A stretch of DNA of 48,944 nt from Chloroflexota bacterium (GTDB lineage: Bacteria; Chloroflexota; Ktedonobacteria; Ktedonobacterales; Ktedonobacteraceae). Both the position numbers and the translations under genes were made by a program. Shown here in pieces: positions 7,264-14,060 of the stretch (the first letter of the stretch is position 1; every line of letters starts with the position of its first letter). The stretch lies in assembly GCA_902812455.1 (NCBI GenBank), contig CADDZH010000029.1:1-48944 (forward strand). The letters are read 5' to 3'. Below the pieces are notes generated by a model. That model had not been told where the DNA came from. It worked only from the letters and a program-made list of their open reading frames with translations, and searched no databases.

Positions 7264-8472
7264 ATGAAATATCCATCATTCTGGGACACACTACAACAAC
7301 CGATCATTGGGCTGGCGCCTATGGATGGCGTCACTGACGCCCCAAACCGCACCATGCATGGCCTCTACGGGCGTCCTGATGTGGTCTTAACGGAGTTTAC
7401 CAATGTCGAGGGACTCTGGCGGGGCAGCGATCGCATTTTTCGCGATTTCCTCTACACCCCTGCCGAGCGACCCGTCGTGGCGCAGATCTTCGGCTGCCGT
7501 CCAGAATACTTCTACAAAGCGGCACACGTTGTCTGCGAGCTTGGCTTTGATGGCCTCGATATCAATATGGGGTGCCCTGCGAAAACTGTTGCCAACAAAG
7601 GCGGCGGGGCTGCCCTCATTCGCATGCCGGAAACAGCCAAAGCCATCATTCGCGCTGCCCAGCAGGGTGTACGCGACTGGGCCAACGGCCAGACACTGGA
7701 AGACCTGGAGATGGACCCGGAACGCATCGGGCACATTCGCCAGATGAACGAAGACCGCGTGCGCATCTGGGGTGACAACCCGCACATCGAGCGTCGCCTT
7801 ATTCCCGTCTCGGTCAAAACGCGCCTGGGATATGATTCCATTGTGATCACGGACTGGGTGCAGGAGCTATTAGAGCTGGAGCCGCATGTGATCACCATTC
7901 ATGGTCGCACCCTGGTGCAACACTATAAGGGCGAGGCCAACTGGGATGCCATTGCGGCCGCTGCCGAAATCGTGCGTAAGACCAATACCCTGATCTTCGG
8001 CAACGGGGATATCCACACGCTCTACGAGGCTGCCCAGCGAATCCGCACCACGGGTGTCCACGGCGTCCTTATTGGTCGCGCCACCTTCGGCAATCCGTGG
8101 CTCTTCCGCGACCTTGAACAATTGAAAAGGCTCCTCAACGCAGGCATCAATCCAACCAGGGACGATTTACCGGACCCGAATCCCAGCCGCGAGGAGCGCC
8201 TGCTGATGGCCCTCGAACATGCCCGCGTCCACGCTAAGCTTAAGGGTGAAGATCATTTCGTCGAACTGCGCAAGCACATGGGCTGGTACCTCGGCCACTT
8301 CCCTGGAGCCAAGCACGTGCGCAGCGAGTTGGTACAGATCAACAGCCTTGCCGACGTTGAGCGCATCATCCACGACGCCTTGAATCGATCAGAAGATGAC
8401 GACCACAACCAGGCTGACATATCCTACGATGAAATACAAGACCCCGAACTAGATGTGGCCTGTGCATTGTAA
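7264..8472 (+). CDS. dus: tRNA-dihydrouridine synthase
   Basis: The product has 402 residues and a TIM-barrel flavoenzyme core. IIGLAPMDGVTDAPNR is the FMN-binding opening; INMGCPAKTVANKGGGAALI contains the catalytic cysteine C104; VSVKTRLGYD, VITIHGRT, LIFGNGDI and GVLIGRATFGNPWLF are the remaining Dus FMN-binding blocks. Dus enzymes reduce uridine in the tRNA D-loop with NADPH. Between the cysteine helix and VKTR there is an extra segment of about 30 residues (around 140-172) compared with short Dus proteins. The promoter at 7225-7254 fixes the start. The TAA stop lies at the edge of a REP element. Which U position is modified cannot be told from sequence. Confidence 0.92.
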   Translation: MKYPSFWDTLQQPIIGLAPMDGVTDAPNRTMHGLYGRPDVVLTEFTNVEGLWRGSDRIFRDFLYTPAERPVVAQIFGCRPEYFYKAAHVVCELGFDGLDINMGCPAKTVANKGGGAALIRMPETAKAIIRAAQQGVRDWANGQTLEDLEMDPERIGHIRQMNEDRVRIWGDNPHIERRLIPVSVKTRLGYDSIVITDWVQELLELEPHVITIHGRTLVQHYKGEANWDAIAAAAEIVRKTNTLIFGNGDIHTLYEAAQRIRTTGVHGVLIGRATFGNPWLFRDLEQLKRLLNAGINPTRDDLPDPNPSREERLLMALEHARVHAKLKGEDHFVELRKHMGWYLGHFPGAKHVRSELVQINSLADVERIIHDALNRSEDDDHNQADISYDEIQDPELDVACAL

Positions 8473-8537
8473 GGGCCGGTTTATCGTGCCCATGCCGATT
8501 TATCGGCCCCCTGTCCTGGCCGGTTTATCGCACCCCC
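8469..8537 (+). repeat. Family A REP pair between convergent genes, containing both stop codons
   Basis: Two to three half-units (GGGCCGGTTTATCGTGCCC, ATGCCGATTTATCGGCCC, GGCCGGTTTATCGCACCCC) lie between dus and the HicB-DinB gene. The dus TAA touches the left edge. The TAA that ends the minus-strand gene is the GATAAA core of the last half-unit read in reverse. Confidence 0.8.
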
Positions 8538-9214
8538 TGTAATTCCTGGCTTATGCGCTCAATCCAGGGGTAATGCTCTCGTAAATGCCCAACCAGGCGC
8601 CGTATCACCTTCGCGGCCGTCCACTCCTCGCCCTCGTGCGAAAATACCCGCTCGCGCTGCTCCGGCACCAGTCCGCGCAGCGCCAGTTCCGAATCCATCG
8701 CAACGTCGAACAAGGCCCTGGACACGTCATTGGGCAAATCCGCCCTGGTTTTCACCTGCGCATTGTCCGACAAACGCGAAATATACCATAGCTCCGCTTC
8801 TATGATGTGCCACATATGCTCGCTCATCGACCAGCCGCCGGGGCGAGGCGAGCGCTCGCGCAACTCGTGAGGAACACTCTCATATAGCTCAATCAGGTCG
8901 GTGCGTGCCACTGCCGCAACATTCAGAGCATTATCGATCTCCTCATCAGTAGGAGCAGCGAGATCGGCTTCAAATAGCGGCCCTTTCTGCTCGCTCCCTA
9001 TCGCTATGCGCTCCCTCACAACCACTTCAATACCCCTATCAACCTGATCGAGCAAACCATTCGACTTCAACCACCTCAAATGGGCTGTAATGGCTGCCGG
9101 AGCGGCTGCTATTGCTTCCTCACAGGTTGGTGCAGCGGAAAGACATCCCGGTAATTCACGAAAATAGGCCATACATTCGCCCGGCCACTCTTCAACTAGC
9201 GCCTGGTACTGCAT
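8525..9214 (-). CDS. HicB-like domain fused to a DinB-like domain
   Basis: The product has 229 residues. Residues 1 to about 60 follow the HicB antitoxin pattern (FRELPGCLSAAPTCEEAIAA, a partial RNase H-like fold). Residues about 95 to 225 are a DinB/YfiT four-helix bundle: WSMSEHMWHIIEAELWY and, near the end, HLREHYPWIE supply the histidines expected for the DinB metal triad. DinB proteins are often small thiol-dependent or metal-dependent enzymes; here the fusion more likely makes a stand-alone protein than an antitoxin because no HicA toxin is adjacent. The last residues and the stop come from REP sequence. GGAGGGA before the ATG lies inside a 21-codon upstream frame. Confidence 0.8.
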   Translation of the reverse strand: MQYQALVEEWPGECMAYFRELPGCLSAAPTCEEAIAAAPAAITAHLRWLKSNGLLDQVDRGIEVVVRERIAIGSEQKGPLFEADLAAPTDEEIDNALNVAAVARTDLIELYESVPHELRERSPRPGGWSMSEHMWHIIEAELWYISRLSDNAQVKTRADLPNDVSRALFDVAMDSELALRGLVPEQRERVFSHEGEEWTAAKVIRRLVGHLREHYPWIERISQELQGVR

Positions 9215-9280
9215 CTATTCCCTCCAATTCTTTGCGTATTCAACCAGGTTTTTTTCTTCAGGTGTTAATGCCATCTCCAT
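9215..9280 (-). CDS. Possible 21-residue ORF coupled to the HicB-DinB gene
   Basis: The frame ATG-GAG-ATG-GCA... ends with TAG directly followed by the ATG of the downstream gene. It encodes MEMALTPEEKNLVEYAKNWR plus E, which looks like a short amphipathic, protein-like helix. The ribosome binding site of the next gene (GGAGGGA) is embedded in its last codons, which suggests translational coupling. It has no strong site of its own. It could be a coupling leader, a real microprotein, or a remnant of a longer gene, because the frame stays open 13 codons further upstream. Confidence 0.3.
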   Translation of the reverse strand: MEMALTPEEKNLVEYAKNWRE

Positions 9281-9399
9281 AGGGTTAATTTTAGCATATC
9301 TGAGCTTTCTATTTAGCTAAAAGTACCTGGGTTTGCGTAAACATGCCAGGACGATAGCAGCATCGTCCCTACCATCGTATCCCTCATCATTGAGGGTAG

Positions 9400-9420
9400 G
9401 GGCAGGGCTTGCCCCTGCCC
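9400..9420 (-). repeat. Hairpin of the RYAAG-loop family
   Basis: On the minus strand the arms GGGCAGGG and CCCTGCCC flank the loop GCAAG, a perfect 8-bp stem. It lies between the HicB-DinB gene and the proline-rich gene. Confidence 0.6.
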
Positions 9421-9527
9421 TCCCTGCTCTGAAATCCTACCGTCTCGATAGAAAGAAATATTTGCGTCTTCAGTATAATGGATATATGGATGGATTTCGT
9501 GTGACAAGTGGATGAGGAGGATCATCA

Positions 9528-10028
9528 ATGAAGGAACAGCATAACCCACCGGCAGTAACCAGAACAGGGCAATTCCCCTCACAACAATTCCCAGCGCAAT
9601 ACATACCGGCACAGGCCTGGTATATACCACAGCCCCCGCCTGTTCGCACCCCGGAGCAGGGGCAGCAAGATTCACCTTCACAACAGCCTTCTGGCCCGGT
9701 TGCCGCTCAGCCATACCCGCCAGGATCATCCTGCCAGCAAGTGTTGCTGGTGCCACAGCCGATAATGCTGCCGCACACCCCCCGGCCTCAGCTAGTGGCA
9801 GGCAGGCAAATTTATCTCTCTCCTTCCCAGGGAGCAGAGATGCCGCCCGGATCAGCAAATATACTTCCCTATAACATACCAGCTACACCGAAGTATTCTA
9901 TCCCCAGCTATTACCAATCCAGGTTCAATTCCCAGGACCCAGCCGTAGGAGAAATGCTCGTCGGCTGCGGGATGTTGCTGATGCTGGCGATAGCTGTCCT
10001 GGCCATTCTCTATTTCGTTCTCATCTAA
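9528..10028 (+). CDS. Proline/glutamine-rich tail-anchored membrane protein
   Basis: The product has 166 residues. About 140 residues of low-complexity sequence rich in P, Q, S and Y (repeats such as SQQFPAQYIPAQ and WYIPQPPP) are followed by one C-terminal transmembrane helix (GEMLVGCGMLLMLAIAVLAI, ending in YFVLI at the last residue). There is no signal peptide, so the proline-rich part should face the cytosol with the tail in the membrane. GAGGAGG before ATG 9528 and a TATAAT at 9474-9479 support expression. No domain is recognised; it may act as a scaffold or adaptor at the membrane. Confidence 0.7.
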   Translation: MKEQHNPPAVTRTGQFPSQQFPAQYIPAQAWYIPQPPPVRTPEQGQQDSPSQQPSGPVAAQPYPPGSSCQQVLLVPQPIMLPHTPRPQLVAGRQIYLSPSQGAEMPPGSANILPYNIPATPKYSIPSYYQSRFNSQDPAVGEMLVGCGMLLMLAIAVLAILYFVLI

Positions 10029-10112
10029 ACGGGTCTCTGCCCCTGGGTGATTGACAAGGGTGGGCCGATGATGAAATTTACCGATCAAGATCGGCAAAAC
10101 CAATGCGTGGCA

Positions 10113-10182
10113 TGTCATGTTGAGCGAAGCGAAACATCCGCTGCCGATCGACAGATATCCGCAGGCTTCGCTCAGGATGACA
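10113..10182. repeat. Family B inverted repeat
   Basis: It runs from TGTCATGTTGAGCGAAGCG to GCTTCGCTCAGGATGACA. The ends are inverse to each other with one mismatch, and the centre CATCCGCTGCCGATCG is shared with the copy at 222. Confidence 0.75.
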
Positions 10183-10219
10183 TTACCGACTTTGGTCTTT
10201 AAACTTCATCATTGGCGGT

Positions 10220-10245
10220 GGCCGTGATACATCGGGAACCTACAG
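10220..10245 (-). repeat. Degenerate family A REP
   Basis: GGCCGTGATACATCGGGAAC followed by CTACAG matches the inverted family A unit with several changes. Together with the family B copy it fills the 10029-10270 gap, in which no gene is seen. Confidence 0.55.
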
Positions 10246-10270
10246 TTCACTCGGAAGGATAAAGGCGTAT

Positions 10271-10300
10271 TTGCACTTTCCGGCTTTCCCCTGATAAAAT
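10271..10300 (+). promoter_or_regulatory. Promoter of the histidine phosphatase operon
   Basis: TTGCAC (10271-10276), an 18-base spacer and TAAAAT (10295-10300) give a plausible sigma-A promoter. Transcription would start near 10307. Confidence 0.5.
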
Positions 10301-10374
10301 AAGAACACGTTGAGAAGCAACAAGCACCTTATTGACTTATATGGAGCAGGAGCCGGGTCGATAACGAAATACCA

Positions 10375-11214
10375 ATGAGCGAGTATGTCAAGGGGCTGGC
10401 CAGCGTCGCATATGGCCGGCTGGCCGTTTTGTGGATCTACCTGAGCGTTGGCTGCCGTTTCTGGCGCTGGCGTCTACGGCTCTGGCTCCAGCAAGTTCAT
10501 GGAACGGAAAGTACGCACACTGGTATGAAACAAACCCTGCTTCTTATCCGGCATGGGCAAACCACCTGGAACGCTGAACAAATCCTTCCCGGTCAACTGC
10601 CCGGCATCTTATTGACCGAAAAAGGCCGCAAGCAGGTAGAAGACCTTGCCGAGGCTTTAACTCCTATACCCATTAGCGCGGTCATTAGCAGTCCGCTCGA
10701 ACGAGCACGCGATACTGCGGAGATCATCGCGCGGCCTCGCGGCCTTCCTGTTCAACTTGATCCAGACCTGATGGATACGGATATCGGGCGCTGGGCCGGG
10801 CAGAAATATCAGGAACTCTCCAAACATGATGCTGAGTGGAAAGCCTATGTTCTCAATCCTTCTGTAGCCCCGGAAGGCGTCGAGACCTTTCCCCAGGTGC
10901 AGCAAAGAGCGCTGGCGGCTGTTGAGCGCTGGCGACACCAGGAATCTATAGGCGCTTACCCTGCCTTCGTCGCCCACGCTGATGTCGTCAAGCTCCTGGT
11001 TGCTCATTACACAGGATTAGATGCGGCGCGAGCAGGTTCGTTGTTCATCGACAACGCCTCTGTCAGCCTGGTTGAAATCGATAAAGAGAATATCCACCCT
11101 GCGCGAGTCATTGCTGTTGGCTGGAGTCCTCATCCCGGATGGCTTAAACCACCCGTCACCGAGCCGCAAAAGGAAGAAGTTTCCATCCATCAGAATGGGG
11201 AACAAAAAACTTAA
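10375..11214 (+). CDS. Histidine phosphatase / phosphoglycerate mutase-like protein
   Basis: The frame encodes 279 residues from ATG 10375. The catalytic core starts at residue 51: TLLLIRHGQTTWNAE is the RHG motif carrying the phosphorylated histidine, SPLERARDTAEIIA is the 'SpL.RA.qTA' motif, and PAFVAHADVVKLLVAHY holds the second catalytic histidine in an 'AHADVV' form of the usual G/SHG. Branch-1 relatives act on phosphosugars, phosphoserine or alpha-ribazole phosphate; the substrate here is not predictable. The first 50 residues (tryptophan- and arginine-rich) may be a membrane-associated extension, or translation may start at ATG 10525, which fits the family length better; neither codon has a good ribosome site. 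The VirB11-like ATPase gene follows after 19 bases. Confidence 0.85.
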   Translation: MSEYVKGLASVAYGRLAVLWIYLSVGCRFWRWRLRLWLQQVHGTESTHTGMKQTLLLIRHGQTTWNAEQILPGQLPGILLTEKGRKQVEDLAEALTPIPISAVISSPLERARDTAEIIARPRGLPVQLDPDLMDTDIGRWAGQKYQELSKHDAEWKAYVLNPSVAPEGVETFPQVQQRALAAVERWRHQESIGAYPAFVAHADVVKLLVAHYTGLDAARAGSLFIDNASVSLVEIDKENIHPARVIAVGWSPHPGWLKPPVTEPQKEEVSIHQNGEQKT

Positions 11215-11233
11215 TGATCGAAGGGAACCTGCT

Positions 11234-12085
11234 ATGTTTGATCCGCGTGACCCCTACGAACGCTATTACTGGCATTATGAATCGAGGCGGCCTCTTTCCA
11301 TACCTCAGATTATCGCCCTGGGTAGCGTTGACGCGCAAACAGCCGCGCTTACCTGGTTACTGCTCGAGCACAAAGCTTCACTGACTGTAGCGGGGCCAAC
11401 CGACCCACAGCCTGGCATCGGCAAAACCACAACTCTGAACGCCCTGCTCCAGTTCTTGCCCGAAGGAACAGCCCTGGCCTATATGTCCGGCATGTACGAA
11501 AATTTTGCCTTCACTCGCCTGCCTGATATCGATCCCGATAACACCTATGCCCTCTGTAACGAGGTCAGCGATCATCTCCCCATCTATATGTGGGGGCGGG
11601 TTGCCCGCCGCTACCTGACACTCCCGGCCCAGGGCTATCACATCGCGACCAGTGTCCATGCTGACACTATTGATGATGTCATCAATCTCTATCACCATGA
11701 CCTGCACCTGCGAGCAGAGGATGTTCGTCGCCTGGGATTAGTCATCAATATTGGACTGGCCGGCTACGTCTATCCTTTCCGCCGGCGCTGGCTCACCGTG
11801 CACTTCTTGCAGCCAACGGTCGATCCCGCGCATCCAGACGATATCGTACCCATCCCGTTATCGCTCTGGAACGACGTTGATGATAGCTTCGTCTTTGCCG
11901 ATCAATCCATTCTTGACGAGCTGGCAAACTGGATCGGCATCTCGCCGCAGGAGTTCAGCGATACTCTTCAACGACGTACCGGCTGCTTGCAGGAGTTATC
12001 GCAGGATCGCGGCGTCAGTGTTGACATGATGTATGACGCCATTGAGCAGTTCCGTAAACGTGAAAGAAAGAAAAAACGCTCGTGA
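11234..12085 (+). CDS. VirB11/PilT-like P-loop ATPase, divergent and stand-alone
   Basis: The product has 283 residues. The layout follows the core of type II/IV secretion ATPases: a Walker A at about 53-67 that reads GPTDPQPGIGKTTTL, i.e. the usual 'GPTGSGKTTT' with a few extra residues; an Asp-box/Walker B-like LCNEVSD (family form 'GEIRD'); and a His-box AQGYHIATSVHADT matching 'GH.v.tTlHa.'. The N-terminal domain of true secretion ATPases is missing and the C-terminal ~110 residues are unique. No pilin or secretion genes are near. AAGGGA precedes ATG 11234, and the gene is in a run with the histidine phosphatase upstream and a glycosyltransferase downstream. Cytosolic; the driven process is unknown. 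Confidence 0.7.
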   Translation: MFDPRDPYERYYWHYESRRPLSIPQIIALGSVDAQTAALTWLLLEHKASLTVAGPTDPQPGIGKTTTLNALLQFLPEGTALAYMSGMYENFAFTRLPDIDPDNTYALCNEVSDHLPIYMWGRVARRYLTLPAQGYHIATSVHADTIDDVINLYHHDLHLRAEDVRRLGLVINIGLAGYVYPFRRRWLTVHFLQPTVDPAHPDDIVPIPLSLWNDVDDSFVFADQSILDELANWIGISPQEFSDTLQRRTGCLQELSQDRGVSVDMMYDAIEQFRKRERKKKRS

Positions 12086-12115
12086 GTACCAGGTAACAAA
12101 GAAAGGAGGAACCAT

Positions 12116-12178
12116 ATGCTCACACGCGAACAAGAAGCCAGCCAGGGACGCTGGCCACGTATATGCAATGAACGGTAA
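12116..12178 (+). CDS. 20-residue micro-ORF with a perfect Shine-Dalgarno site
   Basis: GAAAGGAGGA sits at ideal spacing before ATG 12116, and the frame encodes MLTREQEASQGRWPRICNER, ending in TAA 35 bases before the glycosyltransferase ATG. The ribosome site is stronger than those of both neighbours. The peptide is polar and arginine-rich with no membrane segment. It may be a coupling/leader peptide controlling the glycosyltransferase or a functional microprotein. Too short for homology judgement. Confidence 0.45.
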   Translation: MLTREQEASQGRWPRICNER

Positions 12179-12213
12179 TAACAATTGAATGATAGAGAAG
12201 GAGCAAACTCGCC

Positions 12214-13440
12214 ATGAGTTTTTCTGTAGCCATGCTCAGCGTCCATACCTCTCCGCTCGATACGCCGGGAGCCACAAAGGACGCGGGCGGCATGAACGTC
12301 TATATGCGCGAACTGGCGCGAGAGCTAGGGCAGCGCGGAATCGTAGTCGATATCTTTACTCGTTGGACAACTAAACAAACGCCTCGCATCGTCCGGCTCA
12401 GCCGCAATGTGCGTGTCATCCATATAAAAGCTGGCCCCATTGCCCCCGTTCACAAAAACGACCTCTACCAGCACCTGCCTGTCTTCGCACAGCGTATTGA
12501 TCAGTTCAGGCAGGCGGAAGGAACGCGCTACGATATCCTGCACAGCCATTACTGGCTCTCAGGCGTTGCTGCCACACAACTCGCCCATCGCTGGGCTATT
12601 CCTCATGTAATCATGTTCCACACGCTTGGGCGGCTCAAGCAAATGGCCCACCCCGGTGAACCAGAACCCCCATTACGCCTGGAGATGGAGCAGCAGCTCA
12701 TCAAGCATGCGGACTGTATCATTGCCCCAACCGCCGATGAGCGCACGCAACTCATCCGCTACTGTGGCGCCACAGCAGGCCAGGTGCGCGTTATCCCCTG
12801 CGGCGTCGACCTCAACCTCTTTGTCGCACATGACAAGCAGCAAGCGCGAAAAAAACTAGGGCTGGCCCCTGATGAACCGGTGTTAGCCTTCGTTGGCAGG
12901 CTTGACCCGTTCAAGGGACCAGATCTCTTCCTGCGCGCGGCAGCAATGATGGAAGAAGAGGCCCAGCTTGTGGTCGTTGGCGGCCATCTCCAGGAAGACC
13001 CCGACCTCCAGCAGCTCCGGCAACTCGCGCTTGACCTCGATATCAGCCAGCGCGTGCATTTTCTTGGCGCCAGGCCCCAGCACGAACTGCCAATGATCTA
13101 CAGCGCCGCCGGTGTAACTGTCATCCCCTCGTATCATGAAAGCTTCGGGCTGGTCGCAATTGAATCGCTCGCCTGCGGCACACCAGTGGTAGCTACCCGC
13201 GCCGGGGGGCTGACCACTGCCATCCGGCATGGAGAAACCGGCTACTTAGTGTCGCGCTGCCCTGGTTTTTTCGCCGAACGATTGGACTTTCTCCTGCGCC
13301 ATCCCGGACTGCTTGCGCAAATGTCCCTGGCAGCGCGTCCCTCCGTCCTTCAATTTAGTTGGAAAAACGTGGCCAACCAAATGACCAGGGTATACGATGA
13401 GCTGGCCGAGGAGATGGCATGCATGGCGGCCTGCAGGTAG
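12214..13440 (+). CDS. GT4-family glycosyltransferase (MshA/sucrose synthase-like fold)
   Basis: The product has 408 residues and the GT-B fold. The N-terminal acceptor domain has TKDAGGMNVYMRELARELG, the 'GG.n.yv..La..L' loop typical of MshA and sucrose-phosphate-synthase-type enzymes, and HSHYWLSG. The C-terminal nucleotide-sugar domain has VIPCGVD, AFVGRLDPFKGPDLFLRA, and the E-x7-E motif in HESFGLVAIESLACGTPVVA. Members move a hexose from UDP/GDP-sugar to inositol phosphate, fructose-6-phosphate or lipids; MshA activity itself would need the rest of mycothiol synthesis, which is not here. GAAGGAGC precedes ATG 12214. It ends 2 bases before the convergent rhodanese stop. Cytosolic or membrane-peripheral. 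Confidence 0.88.
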   Translation: MSFSVAMLSVHTSPLDTPGATKDAGGMNVYMRELARELGQRGIVVDIFTRWTTKQTPRIVRLSRNVRVIHIKAGPIAPVHKNDLYQHLPVFAQRIDQFRQAEGTRYDILHSHYWLSGVAATQLAHRWAIPHVIMFHTLGRLKQMAHPGEPEPPLRLEMEQQLIKHADCIIAPTADERTQLIRYCGATAGQVRVIPCGVDLNLFVAHDKQQARKKLGLAPDEPVLAFVGRLDPFKGPDLFLRAAAMMEEEAQLVVVGGHLQEDPDLQQLRQLALDLDISQRVHFLGARPQHELPMIYSAAGVTVIPSYHESFGLVAIESLACGTPVVATRAGGLTTAIRHGETGYLVSRCPGFFAERLDFLLRHPGLLAQMSLAARPSVLQFSWKNVANQMTRVYDELAEEMACMAACR

Positions 13441-13442
13441 CC

Positions 13443-13868
13443 TCATTTCGTCTCTGCCGTACCCTTCTCAATTGGAAGCCCTTGCTTGCTCCATTCATTG
13501 AAGCCGCCGGCCATACTCACCACATCGGTGTAGCCCATTGACTGCAGCGTCTGGGCCGCCAGGAGCGAGCGCCCACCCGAGGCACATGCTACAATGATGT
13601 GAGCATCCCGCTTCGTCGTGAGTTCTGGTTTGGCATAGGGTGTCGTCGGGTCGGCATACCATTCCAGCATACCGCGAGGGGCCAGCACTGCCCCTGGGAT
13701 ATGCCCTTTCTCCCACTCGGCTGGCTCCCTGACATCAAGCACGAGAGTAGCTTGTCCCTGCTCCAGCTCCTCCCTTGCCTGTGTGACAGTGATTTCCGGG
13801 ATGGTTTTACGTGCTTCGGCCACAATCTGACTTGCGCCCTTCACTTGTTCGCTGTTCTGTGTTGACAT
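13443..13868 (-). CDS. Rhodanese-like domain protein
   Basis: The product is 141 residues, a single rhodanese domain. LVLDVREPAEWEKGHIPGA is the CH2A motif, RGMLEW follows, IIVACASGGRS holds the active-site cysteine loop (C-A-S-G-G-R), and MGYTDVVSMAGGFNEWSKQG is the closing CH2B-like motif. Such proteins carry sulfane sulfur as a cysteine persulfide. An N-terminal ~30 residues with EARKTIPEITVTQARE is a common lead-in. No partner sulfur gene is adjacent. AGAAAGGAAA precedes the ATG. Cytosolic. Confidence 0.92.
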   Translation of the reverse strand: MSTQNSEQVKGASQIVAEARKTIPEITVTQAREELEQGQATLVLDVREPAEWEKGHIPGAVLAPRGMLEWYADPTTPYAKPELTTKRDAHIIVACASGGRSLLAAQTLQSMGYTDVVSMAGGFNEWSKQGLPIEKGTAETK

Positions 13869-13999
13869 AGTTCTTTTCCTTTCTTCTTGGTATGATCACT
13901 AACGATAGTTTATTGGAGAACGCTCGAGATGGTTTTTTTCTCGGCGATCTCGCTTTCCCATTGCTTTCGTCTTACCTAAGTATAACGGGCGCATAGATC

Positions 14000-14060
14000 C
14001 TTCCCCTTCACTTCGTTCAGGGCTACGGCTCACTCGCTCAGGATAACATAGATGTTATCC
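14000..14060. repeat. Family B fragment and a palindrome at the protease gene end
   Basis: TTCCCCTTCACTTCGTTCAG ... CACTCGCTCAGGATAACA is a right-end fragment of family B. Overlapping it, GGATAACAT and ATGTTATCC (14041-14049, 14052-14060) form a perfect 9-bp palindrome spanning the stop codon of the S53 protease gene. The rest of 13869-14040 shows no gene. Confidence 0.5.

Noticed and set aside
9313..9858. 181-residue minus-strand frame opposite the proline-rich gene
   Set aside because: Antisense to a gene with a strong ribosome site; composition is the complement of a proline-rich sequence.
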